A DNA stretch of 64,000 bases from Paraktedonobacter carboxidivorans. Its GTDB lineage: Bacteria; Chloroflexota; Ktedonobacteria; Ktedonobacterales; Ktedonobacteraceae. The stretch is taken from positions 1-64,000 of the forward strand of contig JBEVTI010000028.1 of assembly GCA_041156125.1 (NCBI GenBank). Reading direction: 5' to 3'. How positions within the stretch are numbered: position 1 is the first letter of the stretch; each line of letters opens with the position of its first letter. Below, piece after piece: positions 1 to 10,520 of the stretch. The notes below the pieces were generated by a model. It did not search any database, was not told where the DNA came from, and worked only from the letters and a program-made list of their open reading frames with translations. A program made the position numbers and the translations under genes.

Positions 1-18
1 CGCCCACCCTGAGAAAAA

Positions 19-70
19 CAGGGAGTGTGGAAAGATGGGCGCCGCGGCGCCCATCTTTCCACACTCCCTG
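19..70. terminator. 52-bp perfect palindrome, probable terminator
   Basis: Two 26-base arms are exactly complementary with no spacer. The palindrome lies beyond the 3' end of the minus-strand MazG fusion and has no long T-run on either side. It resembles the other long hairpins at gene ends in this window, so a terminator or mRNA-end stabiliser is the simplest reading. Confidence 0.55.
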
Positions 71-210
71 GACCCTCCAATGGAAAAGCTTACAAGAGTG
101 CAAGACGACTATTAAGTGAGGGGTTGATGCGGGACACCCTCTCTATCCTCCAGACAGGATGCGACAGGGATGCTGCGCGCCCTGCACGCTCGCCTTTTAT
201 TTGCTCTCGA

Positions 211-1737
211 CTACTGTACAGTAGCCCTGGCCCGTTGCCAGAGTTGGAGCCATTCCTCAAGAGTATAGGAGGCGAATGCGCGCTGTTCGCTCTTGATAAT
301 GGCTTCCATCTGGGTGAAGCGGCGCTTGAATTTACGGTTAGCCAGGCGTAGCGCCTCTTCGGCGTCGATGTGTAGAGTATGCGCGATCTTGGCAGCGACA
401 AAGAGTACATCGCCCATCTCTGCCTTTTGCTCCTCCGGGGTGTTGGCTGCGCGCAATTCGTCGAGTTCCTCGCTGAGCTTGTCCAGCACACTTTGCAGGT
501 TGGGGAATTCAAAGCCAGTTTTCGCGGCTCGCTTCTGGTATTCCTGCGCGAGTGTAAGCGCTGGCGCTCCCTGGGGCAGACCATCGAGTATGCTGGCCGC
601 TGCCACGTCCTGGCCTGCAGCAATTTTTTCCTGCCGCTTGATGGCCTCCCAACTCTGCACCACCTGATCAGCGTCAGTCAGAGTAGACGAGCCAAAGACA
701 TGCGGATGGCGGCGAATCAGCTTGGCATTGACATGCTCGAAGATGTCGCCGAGGCTAAAACTGCCTGCCTGACGCGCTATTTCGGCATGTAGATAGACCT
801 GGAGTAGCAGATCGCCCAGCTCTTCCGCCAGGTGATTGAGGTCGCCCTCTTCGATGGCATCTACGACTTCATACGCCTCTTCAAGCACATAGCGAGTCAG
901 ACTCATGTGGGTCTGCCGACGATCCCAGGGACAGCCATCGGGATCACGGCGTAGGCGCATGGTGATATGGCGCAAAGATTCGGACAGACGCAAGGACTCC
1001 ATCTCACCACGGGGCGGGACATAGAGGGTGCAGAGATGGTTTGCCAGGTTGTTGCGATCGAGTTCGTAAAGTGGCATCTCAAGCACCACCTCGGCGCTAT
1101 CTATTCCAGCAGCTCGCACAAGTTTGACAGGCCATTCGTCAGGATAGTACTCTCCGAGGGCGATCTTGACGGCACTTGCCACGCGCCGATTATAGACCTG
1201 GACAACCAGCAACGGCGTGGTGGGAATCAGTTTGCCAGCGATCTCCTCGTGTACCAGGCCCGCCAGAGCTGTCGCGTCAATGATCTGCGCGCCCAGCGTA
1301 AAGGGGTCCAACTCCAGAGCAGCGCAAACCGGTTCCAGAAATGAGAGACCACCCACGATACGGGTTGTCAGGCCGCGCTGACGGGTCTGTGTAAGCAGCA
1401 ATTGCACCGTCAATTCGCCGATCAGCGGATGACCCGGCACAGCATAGATGACTGGCTGGCGCTCGGCCAATGCGCAGATGCTCTCAGTGATCTGCTGATA
1501 AAGCTTTTCCCAGTTGTCGGACTCATCGTAGAAATCGTCAAAAGAAGTCACGCGCAAATCCGGGAAAGCGGCTTTGAGCGGCTCTACAGTGGGGTGAACC
1601 AGGGTGCGCAAACAAACTTGCGTCTGCTCACGCGCTGCGCGCTCTAAAATCGCTCGCGCCTGGATGGTCAAATCATCCCAACTGCCTGGTCCCAGACCCA
1701 GGATCGTAATTGCGGGTGTGATAGTCTCGGTGGTCAT
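211..1737 (-). CDS. mazG: Tetrapyrrole methylase / MazG nucleotide pyrophosphohydrolase fusion
   Basis: This is a YabN-type two-domain protein of about 508 residues. The N-terminal half is a SAM-dependent tetrapyrrole methylase fold, with the glycine motif GLGPGSWDD near residue 14 and YAVPGHPLIGE near residue 95. The C-terminal half is MazG, which hydrolyses nucleoside triphosphates to monophosphates and pyrophosphate. It has CPWDRRQTHMSL, then the metal-binding EE-x-x-E in LEEAYEVVDA and EELGDLLLQ, and a second, weaker MazG repeat (EELDEL, EMGDVLF). The ATG at 1737 was chosen because GAGGAAGAG precedes it. A GTG at 1758 would add seven residues but has no ribosome site. MazG proteins are thought to clean damaged or non-canonical nucleotides; the methylase substrate of these fusions is not known. 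Confidence 0.9.
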   Translation of the reverse strand: MTTETITPAITILGLGPGSWDDLTIQARAILERAAREQTQVCLRTLVHPTVEPLKAAFPDLRVTSFDDFYDESDNWEKLYQQITESICALAERQPVIYAVPGHPLIGELTVQLLLTQTRQRGLTTRIVGGLSFLEPVCAALELDPFTLGAQIIDATALAGLVHEEIAGKLIPTTPLLVVQVYNRRVASAVKIALGEYYPDEWPVKLVRAAGIDSAEVVLEMPLYELDRNNLANHLCTLYVPPRGEMESLRLSESLRHITMRLRRDPDGCPWDRRQTHMSLTRYVLEEAYEVVDAIEEGDLNHLAEELGDLLLQVYLHAEIARQAGSFSLGDIFEHVNAKLIRRHPHVFGSSTLTDADQVVQSWEAIKRQEKIAAGQDVAAASILDGLPQGAPALTLAQEYQKRAAKTGFEFPNLQSVLDKLSEELDELRAANTPEEQKAEMGDVLFVAAKIAHTLHIDAEEALRLANRKFKRRFTQMEAIIKSEQRAFASYTLEEWLQLWQRARATVQ

Positions 1738-2131
1738 CTCTTCCTCTATTTTAAACACATGCCAGTTTCGTTCGTGCTATCCAGGTACATACAAGAATCA
1801 TTTAAGGCTTTTTTCGCCTCCGCTGAACAGAATGCATCACGCATTGTTCTTTACTCAGGCTTAGTGTAACTGCTGTCTATGAACCTGTCAAATCACTGCT
1901 CTTTTTATCACCCTCAAAAAGAATACTTTACGATAGGGTAGAGGAAATGGTCATGCTTCAGGTATCTCTTACGCGCCGCTTAGCGTGACATAAACAGCCA
2001 GGCTTGTGGCGAGAATATCTCGCGTTGCGAGCCAGGGAACTTTGTATCCCAGCACGGCGCGCGGCAGAAGTACAAAAATGGGTATACTAACGAACTGACT
2101 ATAAATAGTATCTATGACAAAGGAGAACTGT
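1738..2131. other. Intergenic region between divergent genes
   Basis: I see no gene here. The stretch separates the starts of two divergent genes and must hold both promoters. TATACT at 2083-2088 is a possible -10 box for the rightward SRAP gene, without a convincing -35 partner. Confidence 0.4.
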
Positions 2132-2788
2132 ATGTGTGGTCGCTACACACTGATTACCGACATTAGCAGAATTGCTGAAAGCTTTGGGGTCGCGCCGGCA
2201 CTAGAGGCGCAGCCGCGCTATAACATCGCACCAACGCAAGATATTGTCGCTATTCTCAACGACGGCAGCGCGCATATGAGCCTGCTACGCTGGGGACTGA
2301 TTCCAGCGTGGGCAAAGGACGAGACGATTGGCTCGCGTATGATTAATGCCAGAGCCGAAACATTAGCGGAGAAACCCAGCTTTCGCGGGCTCTTGCGTGG
2401 GCGGCGCTGCCTGGTGGTCGCGGACGGCTTTTACGAGTGGCGGCAGGGAGAGGGCAAGCAGAAAACGCCCATGTACATCACCCTCCAGGATGAACAGCCC
2501 TTTGCTTTTGCTGGCCTCTGGGATCTATGGAAAAGCTCCGATGGCCGACAGGTCCAGAGCTGCACTATTATCACGACCGAACCAAACGAGCTGATGGCCT
2601 CCATCCACAGCCGTATGCCGGCCATCCTGCGTCCTAAAGCCTATGAGGACTGGCTTAATCCCGAGTTGCGCGACGATCATGTGCTGACCCATATGCTCAA
2701 GCCCTATCCCACCGAGCTTATGAAAGCACGCGCAGTCTCAAAGCTGGTCAATAATCCCAACAACGATGGCGCGGCAATCCTGGCCTAA
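2132..2788 (+). CDS. SRAP-family abasic-site processing protein (YedK/HMCES-like)
   Basis: SRAP proteins bind abasic sites in single-stranded DNA and form a protective thiazolidine link through Cys2. The protein begins MCGRYTL, so removing Met exposes the catalytic cysteine. NIAPTQ, the NARAET motif (catalytic Asn and Glu region), ADGFYEW and the catalytic His in HSRMPAIL follow in the usual order. Its 218 residues are normal for the family. An upstream in-frame ATG at 2114 would bury Cys2, and AAGGAGAA sits just before the ATG at 2132, so the latter is the start. The gene stands alone and ends at a strong hairpin. Confidence 0.95.
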   Translation: MCGRYTLITDISRIAESFGVAPALEAQPRYNIAPTQDIVAILNDGSAHMSLLRWGLIPAWAKDETIGSRMINARAETLAEKPSFRGLLRGRRCLVVADGFYEWRQGEGKQKTPMYITLQDEQPFAFAGLWDLWKSSDGRQVQSCTIITTEPNELMASIHSRMPAILRPKAYEDWLNPELRDDHVLTHMLKPYPTELMKARAVSKLVNNPNNDGAAILA

Positions 2789-2810
2789 GCGCTTTTCATC
2801 ATGAAGCATC

Positions 2811-2850
2811 CCGGATTTTGGCAAAATCCGCCAAAACCGGCTATGTCTCC
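2811..2850 (+). repeat. Dispersed palindromic repeat, diverged copy
   Basis: The CCGGATTTTGGCAAAATCCG core is followed by CCAAAACCGGCT. It matches the element at 15311-15360 (CCTGATTTTGCAAAATCAGG then CCAAAACAGCT) with a few changes, and both are followed by TCTCCCTG. Confidence 0.55.
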
Positions 2851-2867
2851 CTGCCCCAAGGGTGAGA

Positions 2868-2919
2868 TGATGATTTTTTGTGCGGCGGGCCGGATGGCTC
2901 GCCGCACAAAAAATCATCA
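2868..2919. terminator. Hairpin terminator after the SRAP gene
   Basis: Twenty-base perfect arms (2868-2887 and 2900-2919) contain T6/A6 runs inside the stem, with a 12-base loop. It sits between the SRAP gene and the promoter of the next operon. Confidence 0.7.
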
Positions 2920-2989
2920 GAAAAAGGGGATGGGGCGCTTTGACAAACTTTTGCAAAGTTTAGGATGACCCATACATCGATCCAGCATG

Positions 2990-2998
2990 TGCTATACT
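2990..2998 (+). promoter_or_regulatory. Extended -10 promoter of the ABC operon
   Basis: TGCTATACT is an extended -10 element (TGn plus TATACT) 58 bases before the ABC ATPase start. No good -35 box is visible, which is typical of extended -10 promoters. Confidence 0.5.
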
Positions 2999-3055
2999 TG
3001 AGCATGATTTTGAGACGGGCAAAAATCTCTAACACATAAAGAAGGAGCGATAAGG

Positions 3056-4039
3056 ATGGTATCGCCAGGTGAGGCGGGTATGGATACTGCGGTGATAATC
3101 TGCACTAATCTAACAAAGGTTTACGCAGGAGGCACTGTCGCGCTGAAAAACCTGAACCTGCATATCGAGCAGAGGACAAGTTTCGGGTTATTGGGTGAAA
3201 ATGGCGCGGGCAAGTCAACACTGGTACGCCTGATCATGGGCTTCATTCAGCCGACGCGGGGAGAATTGAGCGTGCTGGGCGAACGCAAGGTCAGCCTGGC
3301 CCATCCGCGCATCGGCTATCTACACGAACGCCCCTATGTTGAATTGCGCTTTACCGGGCGCAGATACCTCACATATATGGCCCAGCTTTCAGGCTACTGG
3401 GGCAACATCAATAGGCGGAGAGTGAATGAGGTGCTGGAACTGGTTGAATTGGGCGCGGCAGGCGACAAAAAGTTGAACAGCTACTCTAAAGGCATGCTCC
3501 AGCGCCTCTGTATCGCGCAGGCCCTGCTGACCGAGCCAGAGTTTTTGCTTCTGGATGAGCCAGGTGCGGGACTGGACCCCTATAGTCAGTGGGAGGTGCG
3601 TCAGGTGATCAACGAGCTACGCAGACGCGGCAAAACCTTGCTGATCTGCTCACATTACCTGGCTGAGATTGAGATGCTATGCGATAAGGTGGCCATTCTG
3701 CAAGCTGGACGACTCGTGCAGAGCGGCGCGGTCAAAGATCTGATTCACACGTTTGATGTCGTCGAGATTCTTCTCAGTGGCGAACTGCTTGCCAGTGAAA
3801 TCACGGCGCGTTTACAGTTGAGCGAGCACATTCTGGAGATGGAACGCAACCTCTTGAAAATTCCTGCCAGCGCGCAACAGATAGTTCTGGCCGCGCTCGT
3901 TCAGGCGGCAATACCTATTCAGTCGCTTAATCCTCAGAGTCGCACATTAGAAGAAGTCTACATTCAGGCTACCAGGCCGGAAGCCAGAGCGGCGATGCTG
4001 GCGGACCAGGCAGCGGAATTGCTCAAGTCAGGCCAGTAA
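3056..4039 (+). CDS. ABC transporter ATP-binding protein
   Basis: This 327-residue ATPase has Walker A GENGAGKST near residue 48, an SYSKGMLQRL signature, Walker B FLLLDEPGAGLD and the switch histidine in LLICSHYL. The last 90 or so residues form the accessory domain common in ABC-2 exporters of the CcmA/NatA type. A GGAG-type site precedes the ATG. The next gene, 20 bases downstream, encodes the only candidate permease, so the two probably form one exporter. The substrate is not evident. Confidence 0.9.
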   Translation: MVSPGEAGMDTAVIICTNLTKVYAGGTVALKNLNLHIEQRTSFGLLGENGAGKSTLVRLIMGFIQPTRGELSVLGERKVSLAHPRIGYLHERPYVELRFTGRRYLTYMAQLSGYWGNINRRRVNEVLELVELGAAGDKKLNSYSKGMLQRLCIAQALLTEPEFLLLDEPGAGLDPYSQWEVRQVINELRRRGKTLLICSHYLAEIEMLCDKVAILQAGRLVQSGAVKDLIHTFDVVEILLSGELLASEITARLQLSEHILEMERNLLKIPASAQQIVLAALVQAAIPIQSLNPQSRTLEEVYIQATRPEARAAMLADQAAELLKSGQ

Positions 4040-4059
4040 GGAATAAGGAAAACGAAACG

Positions 4060-4830
4060 ATGATCCACACAAGACAGAACCAGGGAATAGAGCGCAAAAC
4101 AGGCCTCTTACGCGCGCCGAGCGTGACGGTAGCTCGCTTAATTCTGGCCAGCTACCTGCTCAGCGGCTGGATGTGGAGCGAGTTTGTGCTCGTGCTTGTC
4201 TTTTTTGCGACTCTCTGCTTTCCCTTTACAGAAAGCTCAGTCTACTTCAACGGCACCTCTATGTTTAGCCTGGGTAGCCTTGCCATTCTGGGACCGGCAA
4301 TCATGGTGCGCCAGGCCACCAGCGCTCGCACTTATCTGCTCCTGGCCCGCCTCTCCTCGCGCGCGGCCTATAGTCGAGGACTGATGCTGGCCGCGGCTGC
4401 TCTGCGTCTGCCACTCTACCTGTACTTTCTCGCGCTAGTTCTGCTCTTCCATCGCCTAACTGATTACACACCCGATGTGCTCTTCTGGGGATTTGCCGGT
4501 ATTATTCCAGCCACTATGCTTGTCTCAGTACTCACAGTCGGTCTCTGTCCGCCTATAGCTACGCGCCGCGAACTGATTGTCTTTCTGGCCTGGGTCGCCG
4601 TTATGCTCTTTTCGTTTAAGCCACTCATTCCCCTGCCAGCGTGGCTAGGTGAGCTTCTAAGCATTACCCAGCTTCCACTCTGGCCATTGCAGAGCAGTTA
4701 CACTCTCAGTCTGACCGGCCATTTCGACCTGTCCAGCCTGCTTGGTCTGTTGCTGAGCATCGGCTACGCGCTGATAATCGCGCTGGTGGCCGGTCGCTGG
4801 CTGGAGAAACGCGAATTGCTCTTATATTAG
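4060..4830 (+). CDS. ABC-2-like membrane permease
   Basis: This 256-residue protein has about six hydrophobic segments and no soluble domain. The first helix follows a short charged N-terminus and the last ends at LEKRELLLY. Its only partner candidate is the ATPase immediately upstream, so I read it as the membrane half of that exporter. Its sequence shows no motif that names a substrate; it could also be a divergent ABC-associated membrane protein. Confidence 0.65.
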   Translation: MIHTRQNQGIERKTGLLRAPSVTVARLILASYLLSGWMWSEFVLVLVFFATLCFPFTESSVYFNGTSMFSLGSLAILGPAIMVRQATSARTYLLLARLSSRAAYSRGLMLAAAALRLPLYLYFLALVLLFHRLTDYTPDVLFWGFAGIIPATMLVSVLTVGLCPPIATRRELIVFLAWVAVMLFSFKPLIPLPAWLGELLSITQLPLWPLQSSYTLSLTGHFDLSSLLGLLLSIGYALIIALVAGRWLEKRELLLY

Positions 4831-4859
4831 ATGAAGGTATGTATTCAGGAGCTTTGCGT

Positions 4860-5477
4860 ATGACAGAGATAGAGATCATCCTCCAGCACAAAGAAAGAAT
4901 TGAGCACGGTGGCAAAGAGGTAAGAATTCTTGCTCAGGAAATCAGCCAGGGTGCCTCAATTGAGGATAACACAAAACGCGCACATATGCTCTTTGCGCGC
5001 CAGGAACCAGCGGTCAAAATGGTTGGGGTCTTTCTCTCTGGCATGTTAGCAGTTCAGGTAGAGGACGAGTTGGCCTTTCTCAGAGAGGAGGTCAGCCAGG
5101 AGGCCGATTGGCGCGTACAGGAGATCTTAGCTCAAGCCTTCAACCGCTACTGCGCTGATACTGGCTATGAGCAAGCACTGCCAACGATCAAAGCCTGGCT
5201 CGGCGACAAACGCGCCAATGTGAGAAGGGCTGTGACCGAAGGCCTGAGAATCTGGACCAGCCGCCCTTACTTTAAGGATCATCCTCAACTGGCCATCCAA
5301 CTCTTGAGTACACTTAAGGAGGATGAAAGCGAGTATGTCCGAAAATCCACAGGTAACGCGCTGCGCGATATCAGCAGAAAATATCCAGAGCTAATCGCGC
5401 AAGAGCTGGAGACATGGGACACAGCAAATAAAAAAGCCCTCTTGATCTACAAATTGGCCAGCCGCTTTATCAAATAA
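4860..5477 (+). CDS. HEAT-like repeat protein (DNA alkylation repair-like fold)
   Basis: This roughly 205-residue protein is all helical. Repeated two-helix units include WRVQEILAQAFNRY, DKRANVRRAVTEGLRIW and YVRKSTGNALRDIS, where the spaced VRR/VRK residues are typical of HEAT repeats and of AlkD-like DNA alkylation repair proteins. An AGGAG site precedes the ATG at 4860; an ATG at 4839 is less well placed. It follows the permease by 29 bases and may share its transcript, although the functions are not obviously linked. A DNA-binding role is possible but I cannot confirm catalytic residues. Confidence 0.65.
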   Translation: MTEIEIILQHKERIEHGGKEVRILAQEISQGASIEDNTKRAHMLFARQEPAVKMVGVFLSGMLAVQVEDELAFLREEVSQEADWRVQEILAQAFNRYCADTGYEQALPTIKAWLGDKRANVRRAVTEGLRIWTSRPYFKDHPQLAIQLLSTLKEDESEYVRKSTGNALRDISRKYPELIAQELETWDTANKKALLIYKLASRFIK

Positions 5478-5491
5478 GGACTGCCATTGCC

Positions 5492-5528
5492 AGTGAGTAT
5501 GTAACAGTATGACTGTCACATACTCACT
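5492..5528. terminator. Hairpin terminator after the HEAT-like gene
   Basis: AGTGAGTATGT pairs with ACATACTCACT (11-base arms) 15 bases after the stop codon. Confidence 0.6.
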
Positions 5529-5710
5529 GATGCCTCATGTTGCTCTTGCCTGGAAACACGCGCATAGCCAATTTTCATAACCTCTTCTTTTGTGAAAGAG
5601 CCCTGAAAACTCTCCGCGAACAGAACCGGCCTGATTGACCAGAAAAAGAATTGTATGATTGATCTCCCAATCAGCGGCGAGATCTTGCAATCCCAAAAGA
5701 AGAAGGAAGT

Positions 5711-6334
5711 ATGAAAGAGAGCTCTTCACAACATAGCGCAGCAGAAAGGTCTGACCACGCGGGCTATCAGCAGGAAAAATCGGTTGCCATGCCTGGACAT
5801 GAGACAAGATATTCTGCTTCTCCTTTCGTGGAGCAGGTTGGACATATTTGCGCGGAGAGAGAGTATGCTCCTCTTTGCCCTGCTGATGGTCATTGGCATA
5901 TGCTTCTCGTAAAATATCGTGGCGAGCCCAGCCTCTCAGTGCGGCTCACCGCACTGATCGAGTCCGGGCAGCGGGGTGATGCGGTCGAACTCTACCAGAG
6001 GAAGATAGTGGGCATTCCTGCTGACATTGTGGCCCAGGTGCGACACGCACCATTCAGGCCAGCACTCGAAGCCATCGCGCACACGCTCATCTACGACGCT
6101 ACGATCCTGGGTGACATGGAAGTCGTGGCCGGACAACTGCCTTCCATCACAATCCCCACACTCTTAATAAGCGGCTCAGAGAGTCCGGCCTTTCTGCGCC
6201 AGGTGACGCAAGCGGTCGCCAACGGCCTTCCCAATGCTCAACACCGCTCCCTGGCAGGTCAGACGCATGATCTGGTTCCGGCTGTCCTGGCTCCCGTGTT
6301 GAAAGCGTTCTTTGCAGAGCCACAATTTTCGTAA
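5711..6334 (+). pseudogene. 5'-degraded alpha/beta hydrolase
   Basis: From about residue 65 onward the reading frame looks like the C-terminal part of a common alpha/beta hydrolase family. It has the cap helices with GQRGDAVELYQRKIVG and APFRPALEAIAHTLIYDA, then IPTLLISG and the catalytic-His region LAGQTHDLVP. The front half is missing: there is no oxyanion segment and no GxSxG nucleophile elbow, and the first 60 or so residues resemble nothing. Full-length relatives are about 260-270 residues. The frame is open from an ATG and could be translated, but without the nucleophile it should be inactive. Confidence 0.6.
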
Positions 6335-6594
6335 GGAAAGTGTATTATTGCATTGTGTAGCCTTGACCAACTCCCAGCAAGTTTGTCTGCCCGATCCCGT
6401 GGTGTCGAAAGCCACTTTGAGGTGCAGGATATCCAAAGCGCATGGCTCGATAAAATATCGAGCCTGAGCGCGCAGCGCCCAGGCCCGATAAAATCTCTTC
6501 TACCAGTCGGGTGTGGAGAGACAGAAAGCAGGGGTACCTCAAGACAACTGTGAAAAACAACAGTTAAGATGTAACAGTTATTATGTCACATTCA

Positions 6595-7395
6595 CTATTG
6601 TTTTTGCATCACCTCGATAGTATGACGCACAATTTCCAGAAAGTCGGGTTTGAGGCTGGCGCCACCCACGAGCGCGCCATCGATGTCAGCATGAGCCATA
6701 AACTCGGCAGTGTTGGCGGAGGTGACACTACCGCCGTAGAGAATGCGCAATTCTTGCGCGGGCTTTGCGCCATACATCTCCGCGTAAAGTTCGCGGATCA
6801 AGTGAATGACCTGGCCAGCTCCCTCGGCGCTCGCGGCCCTACCTGTACCTATCGCCCAGATGGGCTCGTAAGCAATCACCAGGTTGGGCGCGTCACTGCT
6901 AGCAATGTTAGCCAGACTCTGTGCGATCTGCGCGCGAATCACAGCTTCGGTCTGTCCAGCCTCATACTGCTCAAGGTTTTCACCGACACACACAAGCGGG
7001 CGCAAATCGTGCTTGAAAGCTGCCAGGGTTTTTTTGTTAACGATCTCATCAGTTTCGCCGAAATAAGTACGGCGTTCGGAATGGCCAAGGATGACTGTGC
7101 TACAAAGTTCTCGCACCATCGCGGGCGCGATTTCCCCTGTAAACGCTCCCTGTTCCTCGAAGTGCATATTCTGCGCACCCAATTCTAAACGGCGGAAGAG
7201 ATGACCGTCCAGGACCTCGCGCACTGCCATCAGCGAGATCGCGGGTGGGCAGAGAATCGCCTGAATATAGGGATAGTGGTTTAACTGCAATCCCAATTCA
7301 GAGATGATTTCATAAGTAAACTCAGCGGCCTTGCGGGGACCGTAGTTCATTTTCCAATTGCCAGCGATGATTGCATCGCGTACTGGTAGAGCCAT
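6595..7395 (-). CDS. tpiA: Triosephosphate isomerase
   Basis: Interconverts dihydroxyacetone phosphate and glyceraldehyde 3-phosphate in glycolysis. The 266 residues contain all three catalytic sites: Lys in AGNWKMN, His in ILGHSERR and Glu in VIAYEPIWAIGTG, plus the phosphate-binding LYGGSV and DGALVGGASL. Its ATG shares one base with the pgk stop codon (TGATG), so translation is probably coupled to pgk. It is the last gene of the gap-pgk-tpiA block. Confidence 0.98.
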   Translation of the reverse strand: MALPVRDAIIAGNWKMNYGPRKAAEFTYEIISELGLQLNHYPYIQAILCPPAISLMAVREVLDGHLFRRLELGAQNMHFEEQGAFTGEIAPAMVRELCSTVILGHSERRTYFGETDEIVNKKTLAAFKHDLRPLVCVGENLEQYEAGQTEAVIRAQIAQSLANIASSDAPNLVIAYEPIWAIGTGRAASAEGAGQVIHLIRELYAEMYGAKPAQELRILYGGSVTSANTAEFMAHADIDGALVGGASLKPDFLEIVRHTIEVMQKQ

Positions 7396-8591
7396 CAGTG
7401 TTTATCCTGTAAAGCAGCAACGCCGGGCAACACGCGTCCCTCCAGAAATTCCAGAGAAGCGCCGCCGCCGGTAGAGACATGGGTCATCTTATCCGCGGCC
7501 CCCGCCTGTTCAACCGTCGCCGCGGAATCACCACCACCGATGATTGTGATCGCGCCCTCGGCGGTACGTTGAGCCAGTATGCCAACCATCGCTGCGGTGC
7601 CATGGGCAAAAGCCGGCATCTCGGCCACACCCATAGGACCATTCCAGATGATCGTTTGCGCGCCGCTCAGGGCCTGGCGAAAGGTCTCAACCGTGTCGGG
7701 TCCAATGTCCAGAATGCGCCAGCCTGGCGTCACCTGCGAACTGGCCACGACTTTATGTTCCGCGTCCGCCGCGAAGCGGTCGGCAATCACCACATCTGTG
7801 GGCAGCAAAAATTGCCTGCCGCGCGCGCGAGCTTTAGCGCTTAGAGCGTGCGCGACCTCCAGCTTACTCTCTTCGCAGAGCGACGCGCCGATTTCGTAGC
7901 CCTCGGCCTTCAAGAATGTATTGGCCATACCCCCACCAATCAGCAGGACATCGGCCATGCTGATCAAACGCTCCAGCACCATAATTTTATCGGAAACCTT
8001 GGCACCTCCAACGATGGCGGCAAAAGGGCGTTGGGGATTTTCCAGAGTAGAGCCGAGAAAGTTGATCTCTTTTTCCACCAGGAAACCAGCGACACCGGGC
8101 AGATAGTGCGTCACACCCTCGGTTGAAGCATGAGCGCGGTGAGCGGTGCCAAAAGCGTCATTTACATAGACCTGGCCAAGCGCGGCAAGTTGCTCAGCAA
8201 ATTCGGGCTTGTTCTTCTCTTCCGCTTTATGAAAGCGCAAGTTTTCCAGCAGCAGGACCTGCCCGGGCTGTAGAGCCAGAGCCAGGGCCTGTACCTCAGG
8301 ACCAACAGCATCGGGCGCCATTGTCACCGTTTGCCCCAGCAATTCAGTCAGGCGTTGAGACACCGGGTTCAGGCGCAGCTTCTCCACCACCTGACCATCG
8401 GGCCGACCCAGGTGGGACATCAGAATAAGCGCAGCTCCATGTTGCAACAAGTATTGAATGGTAGGCAGGGCCGCTCGTATGCGTGTATCGTCGGTAATAT
8501 GCTGTTCACTGTCCAGGGGCACATTAAAATCTACCCGCACCAGCACTCGCTTACCCGCGATATCTATATCACGGATTGTTTGTTTGTTCAT
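7395..8591 (-). CDS. pgk: Phosphoglycerate kinase
   Basis: Transfers phosphate from 1,3-bisphosphoglycerate to ADP. The 398-residue protein begins MNKQTIRDID, followed by RVDFNVPL, SHLGRP, LENLRFHK, VNDAFGTAHR, GGAKVSDK, WNGPMGV and the C-terminal GGGDSAA. TAGGAG lies just before the ATG at 8591. A longer frame from 8633 begins inside the parS-like palindrome at 8617 and is not the true start. Between gap and pgk there are 282 bases, so pgk may have its own promoter or be processed from a gap transcript. Confidence 0.97.
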   Translation of the reverse strand: MNKQTIRDIDIAGKRVLVRVDFNVPLDSEQHITDDTRIRAALPTIQYLLQHGAALILMSHLGRPDGQVVEKLRLNPVSQRLTELLGQTVTMAPDAVGPEVQALALALQPGQVLLLENLRFHKAEEKNKPEFAEQLAALGQVYVNDAFGTAHRAHASTEGVTHYLPGVAGFLVEKEINFLGSTLENPQRPFAAIVGGAKVSDKIMVLERLISMADVLLIGGGMANTFLKAEGYEIGASLCEESKLEVAHALSAKARARGRQFLLPTDVVIADRFAADAEHKVVASSQVTPGWRILDIGPDTVETFRQALSGAQTIIWNGPMGVAEMPAFAHGTAAMVGILAQRTAEGAITIIGGGDSAATVEQAGAADKMTHVSTGGGASLEFLEGRVLPGVAALQDKH

Positions 8592-8616
8592 TTTATCTCC
8601 TACAGGTGCCTGTGGT

Positions 8617-8632
8617 CGTTTCACGTGAAACA
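8617..8632. promoter_or_regulatory. parS site, one mismatch
   Basis: CGTTTCACGTGAAACA differs from the parS consensus only in its first base. It lies 26 bases upstream of the pgk start. Confidence 0.75.
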
Positions 8633-8873
8633 TCGCCAGAGCCAGGACTTCTTACGCGCCGGGTGTGTGGTCCCTCACCCGGCACACGAGACGCGCGAGG
8701 CGTAATCAGCCAGCCCATGAAAGCAGGCTCTGATCATCTCGGTCTCACTATAGAACAAGAGGCGCGACTGCATGGGCGCTACCTCTTGATCCATAGGTCT
8801 GGCGCCACCCGGTGCGTTGAATTAACACGTTGAGTGACGCCAATCCTTGCTCTACGCTGCCTGGTCAGGCGTG

Positions 8874-9887
<1,014 letters not shown>

Positions 9888-10054
9888 AGAAACAGTGTCT
9901 CCTTCTACGAACTTATGTTTTTTAGAGGCCCCTCTGTGCCAATGTGGCGCAAGAAGCTATTTGCCAGATTGGCCCGCAGAGGTTCGCACCTCCTGATCCA
10001 GTGCTTGCGCGGTCGGTGGGAACGAGTTCGCTCAGCGAGCAGCTCACCACGCGA

Positions 10055-10070
10055 TGTTTCACGTGAAACA
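10055..10070. promoter_or_regulatory. parS site (ParB-binding centromere)
   Basis: Exact TGTTTCACGTGAAACA, flanked by CGCGA and TTGCGCG so that the symmetry extends beyond the core. Confidence 0.92.
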
Positions 10071-10464
10071 TTGCGCGAAAAGGGTCACGTTTCCTTGATA
10101 GCAACAAGCAGCGCCGACGAAAGATTGCCAGCATTGGCGCGGCACGACCCGGCTCTTACAGAGTAGACAGGCGGCGACGGCGCACAACCCGGCTGATAAA
10201 CGTGCCCTTTGATCCTCTACAAGATTATCATTAGTTGCCAAACAGGTCAAGCAGGGAAAAAAAGAATTTTTAGGGGATATATGGCATACGATAGCAACCA
10301 TTGGCTGCCTATTACCTGCTGTATGCTTTGGATCGATCAGGCCACTGCAGCATCTGCTGAAACGTTTCAAAGCTTGTCTGCTCTTTTCCCATCCTGCCAC
10401 AGAACGCAAAAAAACGCGGGAAGACGCCGGCCTCTCGCGATATGCGATACTATGGTTGAGTCGA

Positions 10465-10480
10465 TGTTTCACGTGAAACA
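10465..10480. promoter_or_regulatory. parS site (ParB-binding centromere)
   Basis: Exact TGTTTCACGTGAAACA, 41 bases before the acetyltransferase start. Confidence 0.92.
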
Positions 10481-10520
10481 TTCCTGCTTTCTGAAACACA
10501 GAAACAGAGAAAGGGTGGCA

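Larger units (their letters stand above)
9888..10520. other. Divergent intergenic region with two parS sites
   Basis: No gene is convincing in these 633 bases between the gap start and a rightward acetyltransferase. The region carries two exact parS sites (10055 and 10465) and must hold the gap promoter. Open frames across it contain MFHVKH, which is merely parS read in one frame. Confidence 0.6.

Noticed and set aside
5535..5807. 90-residue minus-strand protein before the hydrolase remnant
   Set aside because: It overlaps the hydrolase frame, lacks a clear ribosome site and shows no family features; I could not exclude it but could not support it.
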